From positions 1 through 39,038 of the forward strand of contig NZ_BCRB01000034.1 of the NCBI RefSeq assembly GCF_001552375.1: DNA of 39,038 nucleotides. Reading direction: 5' to 3'. Below the pieces are notes generated by a model. It was given only the letters and a program-made list of their open reading frames with translations, made no database searches and was not told where the DNA came from. The position numbers were made by a program, and so were the translations under genes. This document shows, piece by piece, positions 24,489-32,437 of the stretch. Origin of the DNA: Cellulomonas iranensis NBRC 101100 = JCM 18110. Lineage in GTDB: Bacteria > Actinomycetota > Actinomycetes > Actinomycetales > Cellulomonadaceae. Every line of letters starts with the position of its first letter. Positions within the stretch are counted from its first letter, which is position 1.

Positions 24489-26843
24489 GTGGAGCCCCTG
24501 ACCAGCAGCGAGGTAGCCGACCGGATCAGCCGCGGCGAGGTGAACCGCGTCGAGCGCGTCACGAGCCGCAGCGCGCGCGACATCGTCGTCGCGAACGTGT
24601 TCACGCGCGTCAACGCGATCTACTTCGTGCTGTTCCTCGTCGTGGCGTTCACCGGGCACTGGCTGGACGGTCTGTTCGGTCTGCTCATCGTCGTGAACAG
24701 CGCGGTCGGCATGGTGCAGGAGATCCGCGCCAAGCGGACGCTCGACCGGCTGGCCATCCTCAACGCCTCGACCGTCACGGTGGTCCGCGCCGACGGCGAG
24801 CTCGCGCTCGACCCGGCCGAGATCGTGGTCGACGACGTGGTCGAGGTCTCCGCCGGGGACCAGGTGCCCGTCGACGGCGACCTGCTGAGCACGAGCGGCC
24901 TGGAGGTCGACGAGTCGCTGCTCACCGGGGAGTCCGAGGCCCTCGCCCCCGCCGTCGGGGCGCCGCTGCTGTCCGGCAGCGTCGTGGTGGCCGGGACCGG
25001 TCGGCTGCGCGCGACGCGCGTCGGGGAGCACGCCTACGCGGCGCGCCTCGCACGCGAGGCGTCGACCTACTCGGCGCCGTCGTCGGGCCTGCGCGCCGGG
25101 ATCGACACGATCCTGCGGTACCTGACGTGGGTGCTGGTGCCCGTCGGCGCGCTCATGGTGTGGAACCAGCTCACGCAGACGTCGCTGCCGCTCGACGACG
25201 CGCTGCGCGGCATGGTCGCCGCGCTCGTGCCGATGGTGCCCGAGGGCCTGGTGCTCATGACGAGCGTCGCGATGGCGGTCGGCGTGATCCGGCTCGGGCG
25301 GCGCCAGTGCCTCGTGCAGGACCTGCCCGCGATGGAGGCCCTGGCCCGCGTCGACGTGGTGTGCTTCGACAAGACCGGGACGCTCACCGAGGACGGCATG
25401 CGCGTCCGCGAGCTCGTGCTGCTGGACGGCACGCAGGACGAGGCGTGGGCGGCGCTCGCGACGATCGGCGCCGGCGAGAGCCGGCCGAACGCGAGCATGC
25501 ACGCGATCCTCGAGGCGACCGACGCGGTCCGGGGCGACGACGCGACCGCGCGCGTGCCGTTCTCGTCGGCGCGGCGCTGGGCCGCCGCGCAGACCCCCGC
25601 CGCGACGTGGGTGGTCGGTGCGCCCGACGGCCTGCTGCCCGACCACCCGGCCCTCGCGCGCGCCGCCGAGGAGTCCGCGCGCGGCCGCCGCGTGCTGGCC
25701 CTCACGCGCAGCACGGCGCCGCTGGAGGGCACGGCGCTGCCCGCCGGGCTGACCGCGGTGGCGCTCGTCGTGCTGGACCAGCGGGTGCGGCCCGAGGCAG
25801 CCGGGACGCTGCGGTTCTTCGAGGAGCAAGGCGTCACGCTCAAGGTGATCTCGGGCGACGCGCCCGTCGCGGTCGCGGCCGTCGCCGAGCAGGTGGGGCT
25901 CCCCCACGCCCACGACACGGTCGACGGCGGGCGGCTGCCCACGGACCCCGACGAGCTCGGGCGGGTCGCCGACGGCGCCGCCGTGTTCGGCCGCGTCCGC
26001 CCCGACCAGAAGCGCGAGCTGGTCCGTGCGCTCGCCGCGCGCGGTCGCACCGTCGCGATGACCGGGGACGGCGTCAACGACGTGCTGGCGATGAAGGAGG
26101 CCGACGTCGGCGTCGCGATGGGCAGCGGCAGCCCCGCGGCGCGCGCCGTCGCGCGCCTCGTGCTGCTGGACTCGTCGTTCGCGACGCTGCCGTTCGTGGT
26201 CGCCGAGGGGCGCCGCGTGGTCGCGAACATCGAGCGCGTCGCGACGCTGTTCCTCTCCAAGACCGTGTACTCGGTGCTGCTCGCCCTGGTGGTCGCGCTG
26301 ACCGCGCTGCCGTTCCCGCTGCTGCCGCGCCACGTCACGCTCATCGCGTGGTTCACGATCGGCATCCCGGCCGCGGTGCTCGCGCTCGCGCCCAACCGCG
26401 AGCCCGCGCGCGACGGGTTCGTCGGTCGTGTGCTCGCCGCCGCGGTGCCCGGCGGCGTGGCCGTGGCCGTGGCCGCGTACGGCGCGTACGCGGTCGCACG
26501 GTCGGTGATCGGCACCGGGTCGGCGCACACCGTGCCGACCTCGACGGCCGCGTTCCTCGCGCTCGTCGTGGTGGCCTTCGACATCCTCGTCGACGTCGCG
26601 CGGCCGCTGCGACCGTGGAAGGTCGCGCTCGTGACCGCCATGGTCGGGGCGATGACCGCCGTCGTCGCGCTGCCGCTCGGGCAGCGGCTGTTCCAGCTCG
26701 ACCCGACCGACCCGCGCGTGCTGCTGGTCGCGGGCGGCGGGGCCGCGGTCGGCCTGGTGCTGCGCCGCGCGCTGCGGGTCTCGGTCCGGGCGTGGGCGGC
26801 CCGACGGGCGGCGGGTGCGCCGGGCGCACCCGCACGCCCCTGA
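24489..26843 (+). CDS. ctpE: CtpE-like P-type cation-transporting ATPase (probable Ca2+ uptake)
   Basis: An integral membrane pump of 784 residues. The N-terminus (RDIVVANVFTRVNAIYFVLF) and VNSAVGMVQEIRAKRTLDRLAI closely resemble mycobacterial CtpE, which has been linked to calcium uptake and envelope integrity. P-ATPase motifs are VDESLLTGESE (A domain), VPMVPEGLVLMTS (M4 ion site, PEGL), CFDKTGTLTEDGM with phospho-Asp294, LKVISGDAP and MTGDGVNDVLAMKEADVGVAMG (about 523-545). Some ten membrane helices are expected. No heavy-metal CPC motif or N-terminal metal-binding domain is present, arguing against a Cu or Zn pump. The next gene starts 18 nt later. The ion is inferred from family resemblance. 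Confidence 0.9.
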   Translation: MEPLTSSEVADRISRGEVNRVERVTSRSARDIVVANVFTRVNAIYFVLFLVVAFTGHWLDGLFGLLIVVNSAVGMVQEIRAKRTLDRLAILNASTVTVVRADGELALDPAEIVVDDVVEVSAGDQVPVDGDLLSTSGLEVDESLLTGESEALAPAVGAPLLSGSVVVAGTGRLRATRVGEHAYAARLAREASTYSAPSSGLRAGIDTILRYLTWVLVPVGALMVWNQLTQTSLPLDDALRGMVAALVPMVPEGLVLMTSVAMAVGVIRLGRRQCLVQDLPAMEALARVDVVCFDKTGTLTEDGMRVRELVLLDGTQDEAWAALATIGAGESRPNASMHAILEATDAVRGDDATARVPFSSARRWAAAQTPAATWVVGAPDGLLPDHPALARAAEESARGRRVLALTRSTAPLEGTALPAGLTAVALVVLDQRVRPEAAGTLRFFEEQGVTLKVISGDAPVAVAAVAEQVGLPHAHDTVDGGRLPTDPDELGRVADGAAVFGRVRPDQKRELVRALAARGRTVAMTGDGVNDVLAMKEADVGVAMGSGSPAARAVARLVLLDSSFATLPFVVAEGRRVVANIERVATLFLSKTVYSVLLALVVALTALPFPLLPRHVTLIAWFTIGIPAAVLALAPNREPARDGFVGRVLAAAVPGGVAVAVAAYGAYAVARSVIGTGSAHTVPTSTAAFLALVVVAFDILVDVARPLRPWKVALVTAMVGAMTAVVALPLGQRLFQLDPTDPRVLLVAGGGAAVGLVLRRALRVSVRAWAARRAAGAPGAPARP

Positions 26844-26861
26844 TGTGGGAGGTTGTCGACC

Positions 26862-27728
26862 GTGAGCGACCCCCGCCCCGGCCTGCCCGGCCTGTTCCCC
26901 GGCAAGCACTTCATCAGCACGGTCCTCGAGGCGCTCGAGACCAAGACGACGATGTCCGGCGCCCTCGGGCGGCGCTACCTCATGCGCGCCGCGATGGCCG
27001 GGATCATCATCGGGCTGCTCTACGGCGCGCACTACGCCGTGATCGCGGCGTTCGACGCCATCGTGCTGGGCGGGACGTCGCTGTACCCGCTCGGGCGGAT
27101 CGCCGGGGCGCTGACGTTCGGCTGGGCGCTCGTCTTCATCTACTACTCGCGGTCCGAGCTGCTGACCTCGAACATGATGATCGTCACGATCGGCGCCTAC
27201 CACCGGCGCACGTCGTGGGCCCGCGCCGCGCGGCTGCTGGGGCTGTGCTACCTCGGCAACCTCGTCGGTGGCCTGCTCGTCGCGGTGTTCGTGCGGTTCT
27301 CGACGCTCGCCGAGGGCGCCGTGCTCGACCAGATGGTCGGCGCGGTCGAGCACAAGCTCGCGTACGTCGCCGACGGGCCGACCGGCTGGGTGGACCTGCT
27401 GGTGCGGGCCGTGCTGTGCAACTTCTGCATCAACCTCGCGATGCTGCTCGTCTACAACGGGCTCATCAAGGAGGACCTCACCAAGTCGCTCGTCATGATC
27501 GTCGCGGTCTTCATCTTCGCGTTCCTGGGCCTGGAGCACTCGGTCGCCAACACGGTGCTGTTCTCCATCGTCGGGCTGCGCGAGGGCCTCGACCTGGGGC
27601 TCGCGGCCGGCAACGTCGGCCTCGCGCTGATCGGCAACTTCCTGGGCGGCGGGCTGCTCATCGGCCTGTACTACGCGTACGTCAACGACGACTCGCGCTG
27701 GCTCAAGGAGCACCCGCCGGAGGACTGA
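26862..27728 (+). CDS. Formate/nitrite transporter (FNT) family channel
   Basis: A 288-residue six-helix membrane protein of the FocA/NirC family, pentameric channels for small monovalent anions or weak acids. The FNT signature is visible: RYLMRAAMAGIIIGLLYG in TM1, LTFGWALVFIYYSRSELLTSNMM, VRAVLCNFCINLAMLLVYNG, and FAFLGLEHSVANTVLF with the central pore His226. The GTG at 26862 follows GGGAGG with 9-nt spacing; an upstream in-frame TTG is less likely. It probably shares the transcript of the P-type ATPase, 18 nt upstream. The transported anion cannot be told from sequence. Confidence 0.9.
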   Translation: MSDPRPGLPGLFPGKHFISTVLEALETKTTMSGALGRRYLMRAAMAGIIIGLLYGAHYAVIAAFDAIVLGGTSLYPLGRIAGALTFGWALVFIYYSRSELLTSNMMIVTIGAYHRRTSWARAARLLGLCYLGNLVGGLLVAVFVRFSTLAEGAVLDQMVGAVEHKLAYVADGPTGWVDLLVRAVLCNFCINLAMLLVYNGLIKEDLTKSLVMIVAVFIFAFLGLEHSVANTVLFSIVGLREGLDLGLAAGNVGLALIGNFLGGGLLIGLYYAYVNDDSRWLKEHPPED

Positions 27729-27738
27729 GGACCCGCGC

Positions 27739-27769
27739 TTGACCTTGACGCTGCGTCAGCTCCTACCGT
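27739..27769 (+). promoter_or_regulatory. MerR-type promoter with 19-bp spacer and central dyad
   Basis: TTGACC (-35, 27739-27744) and TACCGT (-10, 27764-27769) are separated by 19 nt. The spacer contains the perfect dyad TGACGCTGCGTCA (27746-27758). This overlong spacer with a palindrome inside is the hallmark of promoters that MerR-family activators untwist. The downstream gene encodes such a regulator, so autoregulation is likely. Confidence 0.8.
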
Positions 27770-27807
27770 CGAGCAGGTCCACGGACGGAGCACGACGAGG
27801 AGGAGCG

Positions 27808-28566
27808 GTGGAGGCGTCGATCCAGGAGGTCGCCCGGCTGACCGGCACGACCAGCCGCACGTTGCGTCACTACGACGCGATCGGGCTGCTGGCCCCCAGC
27901 CGGGTCGGCGACAACGGGTACCGCTGGTACGACGACGACGCGCTCGTGCGCCTGCAGCGGATCCTGCTGCTGCGCGACCTCGGGCTCGGCCTGGGCGAGA
28001 TCGGCCGTGTGCTCGATCGCGAGACCGACGAGGAGACGGCGCTGCGCCGGCACCTCGCGTGGCTCGCGGCCGAGCAGGACCGCCTCGCCCGGCAGGCCGC
28101 GTCGGTGCGCCGGACGCTGTCCGCACGACGAGGAGGGAGCACACCCGTGCTCGAGGAGATGTTCGACGGGTTCGACCACGGCGAGCACCGCGAGGAGGTG
28201 ACGGAGCGCTGGGGAGCCGAGGCGTACGCGGCCGGCGACACCTGGTGGCGCGGCATGAGCGACGACGAGCGCACCGGGTGGCAGGAGCGGTCCGCCGCGC
28301 TGGCCCGCGACTGGGCGGCCGCCGCGGCCCGCGGCACCGACCCCGGGTCCGACGAGGCGCAGGAGCTCGCGCGGCGGCACGTCGCGTGGCTCGCGTCGGT
28401 GCCCGGCACGCCCGGGCACGGCGGCACGCCCGTGCGGGAGTACGTCACGGGTCTGGCCGACATGTACGTGGCCGACCCGCGCTTCGCGCGCCACTACGGC
28501 GACGACGACGCCGGTGCGGCGTTCGTGCGCGACGCGCTGCACGCGTACGCCGCGCGGCACCTCTGA
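27808..28566 (+). CDS. TipA-like MerR-family transcriptional regulator (full-length form)
   Basis: A 252-residue ligand-responsive activator. The N-terminal winged HTH is typical of MerR: SIQEVARLTGTTSRTLRHYDAIGLLAPSRVGDNGYRWYDDD, about 4-46. A dimerisation coiled coil follows to about residue 108. Residues 114-252 are a TipAS-type helical ligand-binding domain (EMFDGFDHGEHREEVTERWG ... YVTGLADMYVADPRFARHYGDDDAGAAFVRDAL). The length equals that of Streptomyces TipAL (253). No Cys lies in the ligand domain, so covalent thiopeptide capture as in TipAS is not expected. The GTG at 27808 follows GAGGAGG. The promoter has a MerR dyad. It lies after the P-type ATPase and FNT genes, whose control by it is possible but unproved. 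Confidence 0.93.
   Translation: MEASIQEVARLTGTTSRTLRHYDAIGLLAPSRVGDNGYRWYDDDALVRLQRILLLRDLGLGLGEIGRVLDRETDEETALRRHLAWLAAEQDRLARQAASVRRTLSARRGGSTPVLEEMFDGFDHGEHREEVTERWGAEAYAAGDTWWRGMSDDERTGWQERSAALARDWAAAAARGTDPGSDEAQELARRHVAWLASVPGTPGHGGTPVREYVTGLADMYVADPRFARHYGDDDAGAAFVRDALHAYAARHL
28147..28566 (+). CDS. Internal in-frame TipAS-like ligand-binding domain product (predicted)
   Basis: A GTG at codon 114 of the MerR gene is in frame and preceded at 7 nt by AGGAGGGAG, a stronger ribosome binding site than that of many full genes here. The 14-nt string GCACGACGAGGAGG before it (28123-28136) is identical to the one before the main start (27790-27803). Initiation here would give a 139-residue protein, the ligand-binding domain alone. 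In Streptomyces lividans tipA makes exactly such a second product (TipAS, 144 residues). Production here is inferred from the site and the precedent. Confidence 0.6.
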   Translation: MLEEMFDGFDHGEHREEVTERWGAEAYAAGDTWWRGMSDDERTGWQERSAALARDWAAAAARGTDPGSDEAQELARRHVAWLASVPGTPGHGGTPVREYVTGLADMYVADPRFARHYGDDDAGAAFVRDALHAYAARHL

Positions 28567-28572
28567 CGGGGA

Positions 28573-28606
28573 CCGGTGCCCCGGCGCACGTGCGCCGGGG
28601 CACCGG
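28573..28606. terminator. Perfect 34-bp palindrome, bidirectional terminator
   Basis: The 34 bases read the same on both strands; the outer arm is CCGGTGCCCCGGCGCA. It begins 7 nt after the MerR stop and ends 6 nt before the stop of the convergent ABC gene, so it can terminate both transcripts. Confidence 0.85.
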
Positions 28607-28611
28607 GGTGC

Positions 28612-30426
28612 TCACGCGCTGCGCAGCGAGTCCTGCCACTGCCGGTGCAGCTCGGCGAACCGGTCGCCCGCCGCGACGAGCTCCGCGGGGCTGCCGTCCT
28701 CGGTGACGCGGCCGCCGTCGACCACGAGCACGCGGTCGGCGTGCATGACCGTCGACAGCCGGTGCGCGATGACGACGGCCGTGCGGCCCGTGAGCAGCGT
28801 GCGCAGACCGTCCTGCACGAGCTGCTCGCCCGGGATGTCGAGCGAGCTCGTCGCCTCGTCGAGCACCAGCACCGCCGGGTCGGCGAGGAACGCGCGGGCG
28901 AACGACACGAGCTGGCGCTGCCCGGCGGACAGGCGCACGCCGCGCGTGTCCACCTCGGTGTCGTAGCCGTCGGGCAGCGACGCGACGAGGTCGTGCACGC
29001 CCACCGCGCGGGCCGCGGCCTCGATCTCGGCGCGCGTGGCCCCGGGCCGCCCGAGCGCGATGTTCGCTGCGACCGACCCCGAGAACAGGTAGGCCTCCTG
29101 CGTGACCATGACCATCGCGGTCCGTAGGTCGCGCGGGTCGACGTCACGCAGGTCGACGCCGTCGAGCAGCACGGCGCCCTCGCGCGGGTCGTAGAACCGC
29201 GCGAGCAGCTTCGCGACCGTCGACTTGCCGGCGCCCGTCTCCCCCACGAGCGCGACCGTCTGCCCCGCGGGCACGTGCAGGTCGAGCCGCGGCAGCACGC
29301 TCGGTCCGTCGCGGTACCCGAACTCGACGCCCGCGAACCGCACGTCGCCCGCAGGCTCGCGCAGCCGCACGGGGCGTGCCGGGTCTGGCACGGTCGGCTC
29401 CTGCGCCAGCAGGCCCGACAGCTTCTCGAGCGCCGCCGTCGCCGACTGGAACGAGTTGTAGAACATGCCGATCTGCGCGAGCGGCGCGAAGAACCGGCGC
29501 GCGTACAGCACGGCCGCCACGAGCACGCCGACGTCGAGCGCACCGTCGAGCACGCGCAGCCCGCCGACCAGCAGCACCGCCGCGACCGTCACGTTGCCGA
29601 TGAGCACGAGGCCGGTGTCGAACACGCCGTTGACGCGGATCGCCTCGGCGTTCGCGGCCCGGTACTCCTCGGCCTCCGCCTCGTAGACCTGCGCGACCTG
29701 CCGCTCGCGGCGGAACGCCTGCACCGCGCGGATGCCCGTCATGGTCTCGACGAACCGCACGATCACCCGCGCGACGGCCGTGCGGCTGCGCCGGTACTGC
29801 ACCTGCGAGCGCACCTGGAACCAGCGGGTCAGCACGACGCCGGGCACGACCGCGACGAGCAGCACGAGGCCGCTGCGCCAGTCGAGCAGCACGAGCCCGG
29901 TCGCGGTGAAGACCATGGCGAGCCCGCTCGCCGCGAGCGTCGTGACGCCGCCGTCGAGCAGCTCGCGCAGCGCGTCGAGGTCGGACGTCTGCCGCGAGAT
30001 GATCCGGCCCGACGTGTACCGCTCGTGGAACTCCAGGCTGAGGCGCTGCGTGTGCCTGAACACGCGCCGCCGCAGATCGAGCAGCACGGCCTGGCTCACG
30101 GTGGCGGCCATGCGCACGGTCGCGGCGGTGAACACGCCCGCGACGAGCGCGGTGAGCGCGTACCCGCCCGCGACGAGCAGCAGCGGGCCCGCATCGCCGC
30201 CGCGCAGCGCCGGCAGGCCCCGGTCGATGCCGACCGCGACGAGCGCGGGCCCGGCGACCAGCGCGAGCTGCGCGACCACGACGACGAGGGCCGTGAGCCA
30301 CGCGCGCCGCGCGACCGGGCGCAGCAGCGAGGCCAGCAGGCCGAGCGAGCGCGCACGGACCTGCGCGGGCGTGAGCCCCGCGTCGTGGTCGTCGACCTCG
30401 GGCGGTCGCGGTGCGGTCGTGGTCAT
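28612..30426 (-). CDS. ABC exporter half-transporter, subunit A (canonical ATP site)
   Basis: A 604-residue fused membrane-ATPase protein of the type IV exporter class (MsbA/BmrCD-like). Six membrane helices occupy about residues 35-320. The nucleotide-binding domain follows: Walker A LVGETGAGKST near 393-403, Q-loop TQEAYLFSGSV, signature LSAGQRQ near 498, Walker B VLVLDEATSSLD near 520 with the catalytic Glu, and H-loop VIAHRLSTV. The signature is degenerate (LSAGQ rather than LSGGQ), complementing the partner's changes. The ATG overlaps the stop of subunit B (ATGA), so the two are translated together. Substrate is unknown; lipids or drugs are usual for the family. Confidence 0.92.
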   Translation of the reverse strand: MTTTAPRPPEVDDHDAGLTPAQVRARSLGLLASLLRPVARRAWLTALVVVVAQLALVAGPALVAVGIDRGLPALRGGDAGPLLLVAGGYALTALVAGVFTAATVRMAATVSQAVLLDLRRRVFRHTQRLSLEFHERYTSGRIISRQTSDLDALRELLDGGVTTLAASGLAMVFTATGLVLLDWRSGLVLLVAVVPGVVLTRWFQVRSQVQYRRSRTAVARVIVRFVETMTGIRAVQAFRRERQVAQVYEAEAEEYRAANAEAIRVNGVFDTGLVLIGNVTVAAVLLVGGLRVLDGALDVGVLVAAVLYARRFFAPLAQIGMFYNSFQSATAALEKLSGLLAQEPTVPDPARPVRLREPAGDVRFAGVEFGYRDGPSVLPRLDLHVPAGQTVALVGETGAGKSTVAKLLARFYDPREGAVLLDGVDLRDVDPRDLRTAMVMVTQEAYLFSGSVAANIALGRPGATRAEIEAAARAVGVHDLVASLPDGYDTEVDTRGVRLSAGQRQLVSFARAFLADPAVLVLDEATSSLDIPGEQLVQDGLRTLLTGRTAVVIAHRLSTVMHADRVLVVDGGRVTEDGSPAELVAAGDRFAELHRQWQDSLRSA

Positions 30427-32306
30427 CGCGGCACCTCGCCCGCGGTCACCCGGTCGGTGCCCGTGGCCCCGCCGAACCCGGGTCCGTCCCCTCCGGCGTC
30501 GTCACCGGACGAGCCGCCGCGCGCCGCCGCGGCGTCGTCCTGCGCCGTCAGCACGTACCGGTAGTGCGGGTGCGTCGCGAGCAGGTCGGCGTGCCGGCCG
30601 ACGCCGGTCACGCGCCCGTCCTCGAGCACCGCGACCCGGTCGGCCAGCGCGACAGTGGACGTGCGGTGCGCGACGACGAGCGTCGTGGTGCCCGCGAGCA
30701 CGCGGCGCAGCCCGTCGGTGACGTCGGCCTCGGTGGCCACGTCGAGCGCGGACAGCGGGTCGTCGAGCACGAGCACGCGCGGGCGGCCCACGATGGCGCG
30801 CGCGAGCGCGACGCGCTGCCGCTGCCCGCCGGACAGGCTCATGCCCTCCTCGCCGATCACGGTGTCGACGCCCCGCGGCAGGCGGTGCACGAACCCCGCG
30901 CGCGCGACGTCGAGCGCGACCCGCACGAGCTCGTCCGCCTCGGCGTCGGGCATCGTCGCGAGCCGCTCGACCGACACGCCCATGAGGACGTTCTCGCGCA
31001 CCGACGCCGAGAACAGGATCGGGTCCTCGAACGCGACGGCCACGGCGCCGCGCAGGTCGTGACGGCTCACGTCGCGCACGTCGACGCCGTCGAGCAGCAC
31101 CGCACCGCCGGTGACGTCGTACAGGCGCGGCACGAGCTGCAGGAGCGTCGTCTTGCCGCTGCCCGTCAGGCCCACCAGCGCGGTCGTCGTGCCCGGCTCG
31201 AGCACGAGGTCGACGCCGTCGAGCACCGCGCGGTCGCCGTGCGCGAACCGCACGTCGCGCAGCTCGACGCGCGAGCCGTGCGCGGGTGCGGGCGGCAGCG
31301 CGGCGGGGGCCGCGGGGTCGGCGAGCGCGGGCACGGTGTCCATGACGTCGAGGTAGCGGTCGGTGCCGGCGCGCGCGTCGAGCGTCATCGCGAGCAGCTG
31401 ACCGAGGCTCTCGACGGGCCTGGTCATGACCGCTGCGGTCGCGAAGAACGCGACGAGCGCGCCGATGCTCACGCGGTCGGACGCCGCGAGCCACACGCCG
31501 AGCCCCAGCGCGACCGCGAGCGTCGTCTCGGGGATCCACGCGAGCGCGAACGACATGCGCGACTGCGCGCGCGCCTTGTCGAGCTCGGTGCCGCGCAGCT
31601 CGTCGGCCTGCCGCACGAAGTCGTCGAGCGCGTCGTCGCCGCGGCCGAATGCCTTGAGCACGCGGATGCCGTGCACCGACTCCTCGACGCTCGTCGCGAG
31701 GTCGCCCGCCTGGTCGCGCGCGCGCCGCGCGACGACCTTGTAGTCCTGCCGGAACCGGAACCCGAGCCAGATCACCGGCACCGCGCCCGCGAGGTACACC
31801 AGCCCGAGCAGCGGGGTCGTGACGAGCAGCAGCGCGGCCCCCACCACGACCGTGGTGGCCGAGACCACGAGCTGCACGAGCCCGAAGACCATCCACCGGC
31901 GCACGAGGTGCAGGTCCCCCATCGACCGCTGCAGCAGCTGCCCGCCGGCCCACCGGTCGTGGAACGCGACGGGCAGGTCGAGCAGGTGCCGGAACAGGTC
32001 GGTGCGCATGGTGCGCTCGACGCTCGTGCCGGGCGTCGCGATGAGCGCGCGCCGGCACCACACGAGGAACGCCTCGAGCACGCCGAGCGCGAGCACGAGC
32101 AGCGCGGCGTGCACGACGGCGGTGCGGGACCCGTCGGTCAGCAGCGGACCGTTGACGACCCCGCGCAGCACCTGCGGCACCGCGAGCGCGAGCAGGCTCG
32201 CGACGAGGGTCGCGCTGCCACCCGCGACGACCCGCGGCAGCGCGGGCCGCGCCCACCGCACGAGGCGCAGCAGGGCGCGCGTCGTGGAGGTCTCGCGGGG
32301 TGGCAC
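30423..32306 (-). CDS. ABC exporter half-transporter, subunit B (degenerate catalytic residue)
   Basis: A 627-residue partner of subunit A. Six membrane helices (to about residue 320) precede an ATPase domain with Walker A LVGLTGSGKTT, Q-loop FEDPILFSASV, canonical signature LSGGQRQR, Walker B VLVLDDPLSALD and H-loop VVAHRTSTV. Asp replaces the catalytic Glu after Walker B. With the LSAGQ of subunit A, this makes one degenerate and one consensus ATP site, the pattern of asymmetric heterodimers such as TM287/288 and BmrCD. The GTG at 32306 is preceded at 6 nt by TAGGGT, suggesting a leaderless start. A tail of about 40 Gly/Asp-rich residues ends the protein. Confidence 0.92.
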   Translation of the reverse strand: MPPRETSTTRALLRLVRWARPALPRVVAGGSATLVASLLALAVPQVLRGVVNGPLLTDGSRTAVVHAALLVLALGVLEAFLVWCRRALIATPGTSVERTMRTDLFRHLLDLPVAFHDRWAGGQLLQRSMGDLHLVRRWMVFGLVQLVVSATTVVVGAALLLVTTPLLGLVYLAGAVPVIWLGFRFRQDYKVVARRARDQAGDLATSVEESVHGIRVLKAFGRGDDALDDFVRQADELRGTELDKARAQSRMSFALAWIPETTLAVALGLGVWLAASDRVSIGALVAFFATAAVMTRPVESLGQLLAMTLDARAGTDRYLDVMDTVPALADPAAPAALPPAPAHGSRVELRDVRFAHGDRAVLDGVDLVLEPGTTTALVGLTGSGKTTLLQLVPRLYDVTGGAVLLDGVDVRDVSRHDLRGAVAVAFEDPILFSASVRENVLMGVSVERLATMPDAEADELVRVALDVARAGFVHRLPRGVDTVIGEEGMSLSGGQRQRVALARAIVGRPRVLVLDDPLSALDVATEADVTDGLRRVLAGTTTLVVAHRTSTVALADRVAVLEDGRVTGVGRHADLLATHPHYRYVLTAQDDAAAARGGSSGDDAGGDGPGFGGATGTDRVTAGEVPR

Positions 32307-32312
32307 GACACG

Positions 32313-32318
32313 ACCCTA
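32313..32318 (-). promoter_or_regulatory. Leaderless -10 box of the ABC exporter operon
   Basis: TAGGGT on the minus strand ends 6 nt before the GTG of subunit B, with no ribosome binding site between, as for smc and ndk. Confidence 0.5.
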
Positions 32319-32328
32319 GAACCCCCTC

Positions 32329-32352
32329 CCCTCGCTCGCACGGCTGCGAGGG
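32329..32352. other. Hairpin at the left edge of the low-GC island
   Basis: CCCTCGC and GCGAGGG form a 7-bp stem with a 10-nt loop just upstream of the ABC promoter and just before base composition drops. The same CCCTCGC/GCGAGGG core occurs in the hairpins at 13904-13933 and 14985-15005. Significance is uncertain. Confidence 0.35.
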
Positions 32353-32437
32353 ATCCGGGCAACGCTTCACCCTCGAACCAGCCACGCTTCGATGCCAGGA
32401 TCGTTAGGCTCCGACCACGAGACGGCGGGAGTTGCGA

